Origin: Brevibacterium casei CIP 102111
GTDB lineage: Bacteria > Actinomycetota > Actinomycetes > Actinomycetales > Brevibacteriaceae
Direction of reading: 5' to 3'
DNA: 64,000 nucleotides
Assembly (NCBI RefSeq): GCF_900169275.1
Contig: NZ_FXZC01000005.1
Location: 124,001-188,000, forward strand
Within the stretch, counting starts at the first letter, position 1. Each line of letters starts with the position of its first letter. This document shows, one piece after another, positions 34,276 to 43,273 of the stretch. A program made the position numbers and the translations under genes. Below the pieces are notes generated by a model. That model had not been told where the DNA came from and ran no database searches. It saw only the letters and a program-made list of their open reading frames with translations.

Positions 34276-35325
34276 ATGCGCGATCTGCTCGGAAAGCTCA
34301 CCTCCCTCGACCCTGATGTGCGGGAGTCGCTGCGGGTCGTCGGGTACTTCGATGCCCTCACCTCGCGTGGGGTCGGCCTCGGCGGACTGCTGCGCGCCGC
34401 CGCCGTCCTCGCCGGCGTGCCCGCCGCGGCCGAGATCCGAGGGAAGGTCACCGCGTACGATCCCGATGGTCATCGCCTCGCCGAGGCGGCCGATGAGAAC
34501 CTCGGATCCCTCGTCGAGTTCCGCCTCGGTTCGGTCTGGCTCGAGCGGGCCGGGAAGGGGAACGCGAGCGACGCGATGATCACCGAGCGGCTCGCCCTCG
34601 CGATCGAAGCGCTCGACTCCGGGCAGGGATCGACCCGTGAGGTCGAAGTGGTCGTCGACGGGGAGCGGACCCAGGCGGAGAGGATGACCGCGCTCGTTCG
34701 CCTCGGCATTGACCCGACCGACTCCGTGCGCGTCATCGTCAGCGATGACGAGCTCGGACCCGAATCGCGGTGGACGGCGCCGACGGCGACCCCGTCGGGC
34801 ATCCTCCACACGACGCTCGAGGTCAGCCGCGGCGGCGAACGCACCGCCGGGCGGGCGACCGAGGTGGGCACGGAAGCCGGGCCCACCTCGGCGCCGGGGG
34901 CTTCCCGTTCATCCGCGGGCGCACAGTCACGGGTCGGCATCGGCACATGGGTGCGTGCCGACCGCGCACCGGAGTCGTGGGAGGCTGCGCTCGTTGCGCA
35001 CCGCCTCCTCGGCGAGGGACCGGAGCACATTCTCGATGCGACCGACCTCGGGGGCATGCTCCTCCTCGCCCGCGCCTACGATCCCACCGATCCGCATCCC
35101 GATGTCATCGCACTCACCGAACTCGACGACCTCACCGCCGAGATCCTGCGCACGCTTGTCGACGCCGAGAGCATCCGCGCTGCGGCGGCGACGCTCGGCA
35201 TGCACCATTCGACCGTGCAGGCCAGGCACGAGAGCCTCACCGCGCGCCTCGGCTACGACCCGCGGTCGACGGCGGGGCGGTTGCGGTACATGTGCGCGGA
35301 ATTCCTCCGCCGCCTCGGCGGGTGA
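34276..35325 (+). CDS. PucR/CdaR-like regulator with C-terminal HTH_30
   Basis: A 349-aa protein. The C-terminal 60 residues (LDDLTAEILRTLVDAESIRA, AAATLGMHHSTVQARHESLT, ARLGYDPRSTAGRLRYMCA) are the PucR-type helix-turn-helix. The N-terminal half has no recognised sensory motif and contains a low-complexity Ala/Ser/Gly stretch near residues 190-220. The start has GGGAGGGGAC upstream. A short tandem repeat lies between this gene and the SDR gene downstream, which may be its operator. Confidence 0.8.
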   Translation: MRDLLGKLTSLDPDVRESLRVVGYFDALTSRGVGLGGLLRAAAVLAGVPAAAEIRGKVTAYDPDGHRLAEAADENLGSLVEFRLGSVWLERAGKGNASDAMITERLALAIEALDSGQGSTREVEVVVDGERTQAERMTALVRLGIDPTDSVRVIVSDDELGPESRWTAPTATPSGILHTTLEVSRGGERTAGRATEVGTEAGPTSAPGASRSSAGAQSRVGIGTWVRADRAPESWEAALVAHRLLGEGPEHILDATDLGGMLLLARAYDPTDPHPDVIALTELDDLTAEILRTLVDAESIRAAAATLGMHHSTVQARHESLTARLGYDPRSTAGRLRYMCAEFLRRLGG

Positions 35326-35357
35326 GCGGCTCATCCGCGCATGAGCAGCACGACCAT

Positions 35358-35436
35358 CTGAGGACCACGACCTCGGCGGCATTCGCCGTCTGAGCACCAC
35401 CACCTCGGCGACATTCGTCGCCTGAGGATCACCACC
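35358..35436 (+). repeat. Tandem 32-bp imperfect repeat (2.5 copies) before the SDR gene
   Basis: Units begin CTGAGGACCACGACCTCGGC at 35358, CTGAGCACCACCACCTCGGC at 35390 and CTGAGGATCACCACC at 35422. The period is exactly 32 bases. It fills the spacer between the PucR-like gene and the SDR start, a good place for a multi-site regulator operator. Confidence 0.75.
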
Positions 35437-35437
35437 G

Positions 35438-36394
35438 ATGCAGAGAGCAGGCACAGTCATGCCCGAAATCCCAGCAGAAACCGAAGCTCCGGCACAATCC
35501 GGACATGGGACGCACGCAGACGAATGGCCCCGCGGGGAGGTCGCCTTCGTCACGGGCGCCGCCTCGGGGATCGGACTCGGGATCGCCCGAGCCCTGGTCA
35601 GAGCCGGTGCACGCGTCGCCCTCGCCGATATCGACGACGCCCGATTGGACGCGGCCGCCGAGGAGCTGCGCAATGCGGGCGGGGTCGTCACGACGGTCCG
35701 GTTCGACGTCAGCGGCCCCGAGGGCTGGGAGGCGGCAGCAGTCGCGGCGGAGGCCGAGCTCGGTCCGGTGTCGATCCTGTGCGGCAATGCCGGCGTCAAC
35801 GGCGGCAGCTCGGCGGAGAACACGACCTTCGAGATGTGGAGGTGGGTCCAGTCGATCAATGTCGATGCGCAGTTCCTCGGAGCTACGACCTTCCTGTCGC
35901 GCTTCCGCCGCCTCGGCAGGCGGGCGCACATCCTCAACACCGCGTCCATGGCGGGGATCATCCCGATGCCCGATGTCTCGGCGTATGCGGCGTCGAAGTT
36001 CGCGAGCGTCGGATTCTCCATGTCGCTGCGCGCCGACCTCGAGGGTACGGACATCGGGGTTTCCGTGCTCTGTCCCGGAACCGTTGCGACGCGCATCGCG
36101 GAGTCTGCGGCGGTGCAGCAGGCGCAGCGGCTCGGTGTCGGGGCCGACGCTCGGGCGGTCGAGGCCAACACGCGGATGCTCTCGGGCGGGGCCGACCCCG
36201 ACGCCGTGGGGCGGCAGGTCGTCGAGGCGATGGCGGACGGACAGTTCCTCATCGTCACGCACAAGGAGTTCCTGCCCATCGTGCGCCGCCTGCACCACGA
36301 GATCGAGGCCGCGTTCGAGGACTTCGACGGTCGTCACGGCTCCGATGCGGCTGCGGCCCTTCTCGTCCAGGGTGGGAACCCGGTGAGCACGTGA
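35438..36394 (+). CDS. Short-chain dehydrogenase/reductase
   Basis: A 318-aa classical SDR. The coenzyme motif is VTGAASGIGLGIARAL, an Asp (LADIDDARLD) after beta-2 suggests NAD(H) preference, NAG is in CGNAGVNGGS, and the catalytic Ser and Tyr-x-x-x-Lys are in LNTASMAGIIP and YAASKFASVG. The start at 35438 has GAGGA upstream; an ATG at 35459 is the alternative. Substrate unknown; it sits beside the PucR-like regulator and a MatC-type carrier. Confidence 0.9.
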   Translation: MQRAGTVMPEIPAETEAPAQSGHGTHADEWPRGEVAFVTGAASGIGLGIARALVRAGARVALADIDDARLDAAAEELRNAGGVVTTVRFDVSGPEGWEAAAVAAEAELGPVSILCGNAGVNGGSSAENTTFEMWRWVQSINVDAQFLGATTFLSRFRRLGRRAHILNTASMAGIIPMPDVSAYAASKFASVGFSMSLRADLEGTDIGVSVLCPGTVATRIAESAAVQQAQRLGVGADARAVEANTRMLSGGADPDAVGRQVVEAMADGQFLIVTHKEFLPIVRRLHHEIEAAFEDFDGRHGSDAAAALLVQGGNPVST

Positions 36395-36398
36395 GCCC

Positions 36399-37772
36399 TC
36401 AGGCGCCCAACCACGTCGGCACCGCGGCGATGAGCCACGCGAGGCCGGGGCCGAGGAGGCACATAAGGCCTGCGTAGCCGATCATCTGCCGGTAGTAGCG
36501 GTCGCGGATCGACGAGTGGACGTTCGCGAGGAGCATGGCGCCGTTCGTAGAGAACGGGCTGATGTCGACGATCGTCGACGCGATCGCCAGGGCTGCGACG
36601 AATCCGCCGGCGTGGATGTCTCCGGATTCGAGCAGAGGTACTGCCAGGGCGATGACGACGCCGATGATCGCCAGCGATGATGCCAGCGCGGAGACGAACC
36701 CGGCCAGGTAGAAGAGGAGTAGCGCGGCGAGCAGGGGGATCCCGATCGCCGAGATCCCAGTCGACACCCACTCGACGGTGCCCGCCGCCTGGAGCACGCC
36801 GATGTAGGTGAGCACACCGCAGATGAGGATGACGACCGGCCACGACACCTTCGACATCGCCGCTTTGCCGGCCGTCGGGTTGATTGCGGCAAGCACGATC
36901 GAGATCGTGATCGTGACCAGTCCGACATCCCATCCGAAGAGAAGCACCGCCAGGGTCATCGCAATGAGTCCGATGAGCGTGGGCACCTGGCGCGGGGTGA
37001 GCCGCACTTTCCGTTCCGTCGCCCTCGCCGAGGTGGTCGCCCGGGTGATCGCGGCGTCCCGTTCTGCCGGATCCTCGCCGGAGGTGCCGATTGCTGCGGG
37101 CCTGCGTTGGGAAGCTCGTTGTCCGTCAGCGAGGGCCTTGTCCGCGTGGGCGCGGGCTTCGTCCGCGTCGGCGCGGAGGCCCGGACGATGCCTGAGGGCG
37201 AGATAGACGACGAGAGCGAAGACCGAGTTGAATACGAACGGTGCGAGGAAGAGTGTGAGCGGGGCGGGTGTCAGGCCGTTCTTGGCGAGGTAGTCGTTGA
37301 TGAAGATGCCGTAGACGCTGATGGGGGAGAAGGCGCCTGCAAGTGCGCCGTGGACGACCAGGAGACCGACCATGAACTGGTTCATCCTCTGGCGTCTGGC
37401 GAAGTCGAGGGCGAGCGGGGCGATGATGGCGACGGCGAAGAGTGCGCCGAGCGCGATGAGGACCGCGGTGAGGAGGAAGAAGATCCATGGCATCAGCGCG
37501 GTTCGACCCCCGACGAGTCTCACGCACCAGTTGACGATGACCTCGATGACGCCGTTGTTCTGGGCGAAGCCGAAGAGATAGGTCAAGCCGACGAGCGTGA
37601 GGAAGAGATCGACGGGAAACCCGGCGAGGAACTCCTCCGGTGCCTGATCGAGGAGCAGTCCTCCGACGCCGGCTGCCGCGATGAAACCGAGCAGTCCCAT
37701 GTTGATGTCACGCCACGTTCCGATGATGAACATCAGACCGAGGACGATGACGCAGACGAGTTCGACGCTCAT
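36399..37772 (-). CDS. MatC/SLC13-type dicarboxylate carrier
   Basis: A 457-aa polytopic permease. The start MSVELVCVIVLGLMFIIGTW with MGLLGFIAAAGVGGLLL and the motifs FAVAIIAPLALDFARR and HGALAGAFSPISVYGIFIND match the MatC malonate-carrier family. The second half repeats the pattern with FVSALASSLAIIGVVIAL and DISPFSTNGAMLLAN. A charged loop of about 60 residues lies in the middle (HRPGLRADADEARAHADKAL). The ATG at 37772 is preceded by AAAGGAA. It is convergent with the SDR gene, so it is a separate unit. Substrate uncertain: malonate or another small dicarboxylate. Confidence 0.87.
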   Translation of the reverse strand: MSVELVCVIVLGLMFIIGTWRDINMGLLGFIAAAGVGGLLLDQAPEEFLAGFPVDLFLTLVGLTYLFGFAQNNGVIEVIVNWCVRLVGGRTALMPWIFFLLTAVLIALGALFAVAIIAPLALDFARRQRMNQFMVGLLVVHGALAGAFSPISVYGIFINDYLAKNGLTPAPLTLFLAPFVFNSVFALVVYLALRHRPGLRADADEARAHADKALADGQRASQRRPAAIGTSGEDPAERDAAITRATTSARATERKVRLTPRQVPTLIGLIAMTLAVLLFGWDVGLVTITISIVLAAINPTAGKAAMSKVSWPVVILICGVLTYIGVLQAAGTVEWVSTGISAIGIPLLAALLLFYLAGFVSALASSLAIIGVVIALAVPLLESGDIHAGGFVAALAIASTIVDISPFSTNGAMLLANVHSSIRDRYYRQMIGYAGLMCLLGPGLAWLIAAVPTWLGA

Positions 37773-37779
37773 TGCCGTT

Positions 37780-37815
37780 CCTTTGCGTTGTGTCGGCCCT
37801 TTGCCTTGTGTCGGC
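37780..37815. repeat. 18-bp direct repeat, two copies, upstream of the MatC-type gene
   Basis: CCTTTGCGTTGTGTCGGC at 37780-37797 and CCTTTGCCTTGTGTCGGC at 37798-37815 differ at one base. On the carrier strand they lie directly upstream of the start and include its ribosome site region. Confidence 0.7.
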
Positions 37816-38225
37816 CGTGCGCCGGGATGCGGCGCAGCGGTGCACGCTTTTCGGTCGAGAGCTGCACGTGCGCCGAGGGCGGCATCGCCGGCGGGCACAC
37901 ATCCGCAGAGCGGTCTCGACCGAACCTGCTTGTTCGAGACTAGCCGCGCACCGCGACCACCTGCGCCTGAGTCTCATCACCGGCGTGTTCCGGTTTGCCG
38001 CCGGCCGTGACTATTCTGTGGTCCGCCGGCGCCGACCCTGCCGCTCGGACTGCCGCGGTCGACCCCGACTATCCCCCTCGGCACGCCGCGGCCGACACTC
38101 GTCCGGCGGTTCACTGCGCCTCGGTTTCACTCGACATTCACGTTGCGCCCGACGCGCCGATTCCGTGTCAGTGCTGACTGCAACAATGGGTGACATGGAA
38201 CAACAGTAGGGATCCGATGGAGTGA

Positions 38226-38243
38226 AAATACTTGAGAGTATTT
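38226..38243. promoter_or_regulatory. 18-bp perfect palindrome AAATACT-TGAG-AGTATTT
   Basis: Seven-base perfect arms at 38226-38232 and 38237-38243, about 110 bases upstream of the DUF222-HNH start, in the most AT-rich piece of the spacer. Likely an operator; the regulator is unknown. Confidence 0.5.
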
Positions 38244-38352
38244 CGCAATCAGGTATTCACATACTCTATTCGAATCAGTTATTATTGACGTACTAGATAG
38301 TTCGATGCGACCAACACTTCTCGACAATGGCGTCCGAGGCAGGTGAACCACC

Positions 38353-41181
38353 GTGAAAGGCATCCCGACAGGAAACGGGCAGTCTGCGAACAGCGCAGCG
38401 GCCTCACCTCGTGATGCCCGCGTCGGCAGCGGACCTGCCGGTGGTGACGAGGGCGCGGAGCACGGCTCGCACACCCGTTTTCAGACGACCGTCCGCCTCG
38501 ATTCGAGCTCGAGTGCGCTCGCTGTGATCTCAGCGGAATCGGACCAGGTGCAGCTCAAGGTCCTCGAAGCGACCGCCGGTCTGACCCTTGAACGAGCTGT
38601 CCGTGCGTGGGGCAACGCCGTTCCCGACGGTGACTCGCCGTTCCGGATCGCGACCATCGCCGCCTCTGTCGCGTGCAGTCTCGAGCGTGACGGCCGCGGC
38701 GAGAGTGACAATGAGGATAGCGGTCAGGAAGACGGCAGCGTCGACGAAGGCATCGTCGGACCCGCGGCCATCGATCAGGGTGCTGACGGCGACGGTATCG
38801 ACGGCGTGGGCAAACTTACCTCCCCACGCGATTCCCAGGGCGAGCCTGCTGCAGGTGACCTTCGCAATTCGACTGTCGACGCTGTGTCGACGTCCACCTT
38901 GTCGTCGAACCGCTTAGCCTCCTCATCGGACGGCGCTGCTTCCTCGTCGTTGGGCCGTCCCGTTTCACCGAGTTCGTCCGAATCTCGCCGTGACCCTTTC
39001 GGCCCCTGCGCGGACCCCGAATGTCTGGTGTGTACAGGTAAGGCCTCCCCGCCTGCGGCATCCACCGAGCTTGTCATCATCCGTCAGTCGCCGACCGAGT
39101 TGCTCTCATTCGATGCCGACTTCAGCGCACAGTGGTCGCTGCTCGCAACGATGCAGTCAGTGTCGACTGAGAGCGCGGCCGATGAGGCGCATGATGGTCG
39201 AGAATCGGACCGTCCTGGCGCGTCGGCGATTACTGACGCGGACGCCGAATGCGAGAGCGACGGTGAAGCCGAGACCGACAGTGATCGCCTCGACTTCCCG
39301 GACTTCGGCCTCGACACGGACATGTCGGTCTGGATCAGCGACAACGTGCCCGCCGAGGATGTCGCTGAGACCGCCTCGATCCTCGGCCTCTCGATCGCCA
39401 AGACCTACCGTCACTTGGGCATCGCGATGACGATCATCCACGGACTGCCGCGTTTCGCCGATCGCGTCCGGGCAGGCGAGTTCACGATGGCCCATGTCCA
39501 GGCGGCTGCCGATCTCTGCCGAACCGTCGCGTTCCGGTATCTTCCACGGATCGACGAACATCTCGCCGAACGACGCGCAGACGTGACCTGCGACCGGCTG
39601 CGCACGGCGCTGCGCAAATTCATCACAGTGCTCCAGCCGGCCGAGGACCGGTCGAAGACGGCCGCCGAACGCCGCCGCGTCGACTTCCAGGCTTACAAGA
39701 ACGGATCGGCGTGCCTGTCACTCATCGGTCCCACGGATGAGCTCTACGCCTGCTACCGACGAGTCGAAGCAATGGCGCGGGCAGTGCGAGCACGTCGTGG
39801 GGCTGCATTCGACCTGCCACCTGGTGTGGAGATCGCCGATGAGCGTTCGATCCAGGCTCTCGAGTACGACATCCTGTCCCGGCCTCAGCCCAGACTCTGC
39901 ATCCGAGTGCGATCGATCGATCCGGTCACCGGGGTGCAAACCGAACGCGAAGAGCCGCTCCTCGACGACAAGGGAAATCTGCTCTTCGACATCGACCCCG
40001 ACGGAGCCATCGTCATGCACGACGGGCAGGTGGCCGCCACCGGCGCCGGAGGCGATGGGAGCCTCCGCGCCGCCGCATCTGGCGTCGCTGGGGATGCGGT
40101 CGGAACTGACGACTCCCGGCGGGGGAGCGCATTCTCAGCCTCCCCGCTCAACGGTTCGCGGATCATCGACAGCAGGGTCGTCATCGCGATGCCCACGCAT
40201 CACTGGTGGCTCTACTGGCAGGCCGGCGTGGTCGTCACCGTTCCGTTCCTCACCGTCTGCGGTGAGTCGGATCTTCCGGGCGTTCTCCCCGAAGGATCGC
40301 CGATTCCGGCTGAGACCGCTCGACGTATCGCCGGCTACAGCTCGACGATGACGAGGATCCTCACCGATCCCGCCACCGGCACTCCACTTGATGCGAAAGC
40401 GACGACGTACCGGATTCCGAACAACGTCCGCAGGACACTCATCTCCAAATGGGCAGTCTGCTCCGTTCCCGGGTGCACTCGCAAAGCGGTCACCTCGGAG
40501 ATCGATCACATCATTCCGTTCTTCCACCTCGATCCGCTCAAAGGCGGGCTGACGAGGTTCGGCAACCTCCACCCACTGTGCAAACGCCACCACGCCATCA
40601 AGACGGCCGACCGGTTCCGCGTGCGCATGCTCGACACGGGAACCGTCGAATACGAGTTCCGACACGGAGTCACAACCCGATCCCGGGCACCTGACCAGCC
40701 GATTGATGTCGCCCACGCGCTGGAATTCAGCGAACTGTGCTGCCTCAGCCCCGGAGAAGTTCCGATCCCCGAACATCTGATTCCACCAGCCAAGGACACG
40801 GTCGAGGTCCCACCTGATGAGGACGCCGTGCGTGAACGGGATGACGCGATCCGTCGTGCTGAAGAGGCGGCGGAGCGTGACCGGCTCCTTGCAGAGAGCA
40901 TCGCGCGATCAATCGACGCTCGACGACGGAAGAGGCTGTTGGACTGCTTCGACTGGCCGAATGTCACTCACCAGGCGTGCCTGCCGCCGGGAACGGATCC
41001 GGTGACGATGAAGAGACTGATGCCGGGGAAACGGGAATCGGCATACTCCATCTGGCGGCGGAGGGACGAGGCCGGAGACGAGTGGACGGAGCCGCTCGAC
41101 CAGTTCTGGGAAAGCTCGCGAGCATGGACGGCGACCTGCGTGCAATGGGATCACGACGAAGACGACCCGCCGCCGTTCTGA
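38353..41181 (+). CDS. DUF222 (13E12 family) protein with C-terminal HNH endonuclease domain
   Basis: A 942-aa protein. The DUF222 core is recognisable from about residue 325 (NVPAEDVAETASILGLSIAK, ITVLQPAEDRSKTAAERRRV) to residue 690. The HNH nuclease domain lies at about 700-745: CSVPGCTRKAVTSEIDHIIP, then LHPLCKRHHAIKT, with zinc cysteines and the catalytic His. Typical family members have 400-550 residues; the extra length comes from an acidic, serine-rich N-terminal region (residues 90-320), a glycine/alanine insert near 565-600 and a C-terminal extension. These proteins are multi-copy and mobile-looking in actinobacteria, with no proven role. The GTG start follows GGTGAA. Confidence 0.9.
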   Translation: MKGIPTGNGQSANSAAASPRDARVGSGPAGGDEGAEHGSHTRFQTTVRLDSSSSALAVISAESDQVQLKVLEATAGLTLERAVRAWGNAVPDGDSPFRIATIAASVACSLERDGRGESDNEDSGQEDGSVDEGIVGPAAIDQGADGDGIDGVGKLTSPRDSQGEPAAGDLRNSTVDAVSTSTLSSNRLASSSDGAASSSLGRPVSPSSSESRRDPFGPCADPECLVCTGKASPPAASTELVIIRQSPTELLSFDADFSAQWSLLATMQSVSTESAADEAHDGRESDRPGASAITDADAECESDGEAETDSDRLDFPDFGLDTDMSVWISDNVPAEDVAETASILGLSIAKTYRHLGIAMTIIHGLPRFADRVRAGEFTMAHVQAAADLCRTVAFRYLPRIDEHLAERRADVTCDRLRTALRKFITVLQPAEDRSKTAAERRRVDFQAYKNGSACLSLIGPTDELYACYRRVEAMARAVRARRGAAFDLPPGVEIADERSIQALEYDILSRPQPRLCIRVRSIDPVTGVQTEREEPLLDDKGNLLFDIDPDGAIVMHDGQVAATGAGGDGSLRAAASGVAGDAVGTDDSRRGSAFSASPLNGSRIIDSRVVIAMPTHHWWLYWQAGVVVTVPFLTVCGESDLPGVLPEGSPIPAETARRIAGYSSTMTRILTDPATGTPLDAKATTYRIPNNVRRTLISKWAVCSVPGCTRKAVTSEIDHIIPFFHLDPLKGGLTRFGNLHPLCKRHHAIKTADRFRVRMLDTGTVEYEFRHGVTTRSRAPDQPIDVAHALEFSELCCLSPGEVPIPEHLIPPAKDTVEVPPDEDAVRERDDAIRRAEEAAERDRLLAESIARSIDARRRKRLLDCFDWPNVTHQACLPPGTDPVTMKRLMPGKRESAYSIWRRRDEAGDEWTEPLDQFWESSRAWTATCVQWDHDEDDPPPF

Positions 41182-41226
41182 TACCTCGGGGGACCGGGCT
41201 GGGCGACCGGCCTCGACCGCATCACA

Positions 41227-41410
41227 GCCCATCGATACTCAATTCAGGCCATCAAACCTCGGCTCTGGCCATCAGACCTCGCCTTTGGCTGTCGGGTCTC
41301 GACTCTCGCTGTCGATGTTCGCCTCAGATCACCGAGACTCACATCGTGCACGGCAGGGCAGCTCCATTTACGGCAGAACAGTGCCGCTCACGGCAGGTCA
41401 TCGAAGTTAC
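41227..41410. repeat. 20-bp periodic imperfect repeats between convergent genes
   Basis: Five units of 20 bases run from 41227 to 41326, the clearest being GGCCATCAAACCTCGGCTCT (41247), GGCCATCAGACCTCGCCTTT (41267) and GGCTGTCGGGTCTCGACTCT (41287). After 24 bases a second set with the same 20-base period follows: CGGCAGGGCAGCTCCATTTA (41351), CGGCAGAACAGTGCCGCTCA (41371) and CGGCAGGTCATCGAAGTTAC (41391). The last unit runs over the stop of the downstream gene. Confidence 0.75.
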
Positions 41411-42384
41411 GTCAGATGATCGAACTCCCCGGAGAGCCACCTGGCGTACCGGTCCGCCGATGACTGCACTGCATCGTACGCGCCGGCCGGGATGGTCTGC
41501 CCGAAGTTGCCGTACATCCTGTCGAAGTCGAGATCGGCCACCGAGGCGGCGATCCTCCTGACGACCGCGCCGGAGAGCGGAAGGTAGTTGGGGAAGCTCC
41601 GCATGAATGTCACCCACCCCGATCGCGCGACTGGGCCGATCGAATCGCCGCTGAGCATCACTCCGTGGCCGTCGTGACCGGGCCACAATGCGATTGCGCT
41701 GCCGGGGAAATGACCGCCGACTCTGCGCAGCAGGATCTCCGGGAGGGGAGTGGCATCGGCGTCGAAGTAGGTCATCGCCGGGCCATGCCGCTGTACCCAC
41801 TCCGAATCTGCCTCGCAGACATAGACCGGGGCATCGTCGAACGCCGCACTCCATGCCAGCTGCATGCCGAACATGTGCGGATGACTCGGTGCGATCGCGG
41901 CGATCCCACCGAGTTCCCGAATCGCTGAGACCGCCTCGTCGTCGATGAAGGGCGGAACGTCGAAGAGCAGATTGCCCTGGTCGGTCGCAGCCAGATAGCA
42001 CGTCTGGCCGATGGCCAAACGGGGCTCGACCCGCAAAGCATGAAGCCCCGGTTCGCGTTCGGTGATGACAACCGTGTGGCCCTCGGCGGCGAGCTGCGAT
42101 CGGCTCACCCATTCCTGCCCCGATGACGGCACCCATTGCCGTTCGTCATCGCAGATCGGGCATATCGGCGGGGGAGTGGGGCCGGTCTCCACGCCACAGT
42201 TGCGGCAGATCAGGACATCAGCGAGGCGGTGGTTGTCGCCTCCGGAATGGCCGCTGACTCCGTCCTGTCGGCTCCCGGCATCGCTGTGACGGCGCCCCTC
42301 ACCGCTGCGATGACGTCTGGCATCGTCTCGACGAAAGGAGCGGTCGGCTCTGCTGCCGTTGGCGCTGTTCGGGGGAGTCGTCAT
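41407..42384 (-). CDS. Metallo-beta-lactamase-fold protein with N-terminal zinc ribbon
   Basis: A 325-aa protein. After a low-complexity basic/serine-rich N-terminus (about 50 residues), LICRNCGVETGPTPPPICPI followed by CDDERQWVPSSGQEW is a four-cysteine ribbon typical of this subgroup. The MBL part has AIAPSHPHMFGMQLAWS in place of the classical HxHxDH motif, then GGHFPGSAIALWPG and VMLSGDSIG with the remaining metal residues. The altered motif is usual in this subfamily, so it is not a sign of decay. Function unknown. The ATG at 42384 is preceded by AAAGGA. Confidence 0.85.
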   Translation of the reverse strand: MTTPPNSANGSRADRSFRRDDARRHRSGEGRRHSDAGSRQDGVSGHSGGDNHRLADVLICRNCGVETGPTPPPICPICDDERQWVPSSGQEWVSRSQLAAEGHTVVITEREPGLHALRVEPRLAIGQTCYLAATDQGNLLFDVPPFIDDEAVSAIRELGGIAAIAPSHPHMFGMQLAWSAAFDDAPVYVCEADSEWVQRHGPAMTYFDADATPLPEILLRRVGGHFPGSAIALWPGHDGHGVMLSGDSIGPVARSGWVTFMRSFPNYLPLSGAVVRRIAASVADLDFDRMYGNFGQTIPAGAYDAVQSSADRYARWLSGEFDHLT

Positions 42385-42601
42385 CGTTATCCTTTCTCGC
42401 AACCCAGCCTACGACCTCTCCGCTTCGAGTCGACGGGAACTCAGGCAGCCGACGTCTGGAAATTCGTCAGCGTTGGGGAGCTTGTCGGCGTTTCGAGGCC
42501 TGCCCAGAGTCTTGAAGCCAGTCGGCTTCTGGGAATCTGCCACCGTCTCAAAACGAAACGCTGTGTTGCGTAAAGCGACGTGGACGTGAGAGGCTCCGAC
42601 C

Positions 42602-43222
42602 ATGACGCAGCCCACAACGAAGGGGCGGCCGCTCGACGCCGAGCTCACTGCCAGAGTGCTCGCCGCCGTGCGCGCGGAAGTCGAGGCGAACGGGCTGACA
42701 AACCTGCGCATCGAGCAGCTTGCCTCGACACTCGGGTGCGGCAAGACCGCGATCTACCGGCGCTGGCCGACCAAGCCCGAGCTCGTCGCCGCAGCGATCC
42801 TTGAGACGTTCGACCTCGGCGAGCAACCAGATACGGGAGACGTCGTCGAGGACCTCGTCGCCCACGCGTGGCAGAACGTCGAGAACGTCCGCCGCTCACA
42901 CGATGCCCGCGCCCGCGGCAACGGTCTCCTGCTCGCGATGTTCGACATGGACGTCATCCCGCTCATCTCGGAGGGCTTCATGGAGCGACGACACGCGATG
43001 GGCACGGCGATCCTCGACCGCGCCGTCGATCGCGGGGAGATCGGCCCCGACCTCGATCACGATCTCATCCTCGACGCTCTCGCCGGTATCACCCTCTTCC
43101 GGCTGACGCTCCGTCCCGACAGACCACAGGGCACCGATGCCGAGATCCAGGACACCTACCGCACGCTCGTGAGGTCGCTCGTCGGAGCCACCGGCGCGCG
43201 GGCCCGGACCACCGACCCCTGA
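42602..43222 (+). CDS. TetR-family regulator
   Basis: A 206-aa regulator with an N-terminal HTH (RVLAAVRAEVEANGLTNLRI, EQLASTLGCGKTAIYRRWPT, KPELVAAAI) and a helical ligand-binding domain with a TetR_C-like end (FRLTLRPDRPQGTDAEIQDT). It lies 51 bases upstream of the amidohydrolase and M20 genes on the same strand and probably controls them together with itself. The 217-base upstream spacer contains ACGC-N6-GCGT near the start, a weak operator candidate. Confidence 0.9.
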   Translation: MTQPTTKGRPLDAELTARVLAAVRAEVEANGLTNLRIEQLASTLGCGKTAIYRRWPTKPELVAAAILETFDLGEQPDTGDVVEDLVAHAWQNVENVRRSHDARARGNGLLLAMFDMDVIPLISEGFMERRHAMGTAILDRAVDRGEIGPDLDHDLILDALAGITLFRLTLRPDRPQGTDAEIQDTYRTLVRSLVGATGARARTTDP

Positions 43223-43273
43223 CCATCACGACTCGACCTGCGATCACGAATGCACGACCGACGAAAGGACACC

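Larger units (their letters stand above)
37773..38352. other. 580-bp divergent spacer between carrier and DUF222 genes
   Basis: The longest gene-free stretch in the window. The left part is GC-rich with a short tandem repeat next to the carrier start. The right part (about 38215-38320) is markedly AT-rich with a palindrome and a TTGACG-like box near 38285, likely the DUF222 promoter. No RNA gene or credible ORF was recognised. Confidence 0.6.

Noticed and set aside
38140..38352. LexA box upstream of the DUF222-HNH gene, as known for some mycobacterial 13E12 genes
   Set aside because: Only half-sites such as TTCGAATC and GTTCGA are present; no GAAC-N4-GTTC palindrome was found.
41227..41410. 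Possible small CRISPR array
   Set aside because: Units are directly abutting with a 20-base period and no unique spacers, and no cas genes are in the window.
41407..42384. The altered HxHxDH motif (SHPHMFG) taken as a sign of an inactivated metallo-beta-lactamase-fold enzyme
   Set aside because: The same HPH form with an N-terminal zinc ribbon is, as I recall, normal in this subfamily, so it is not decay.
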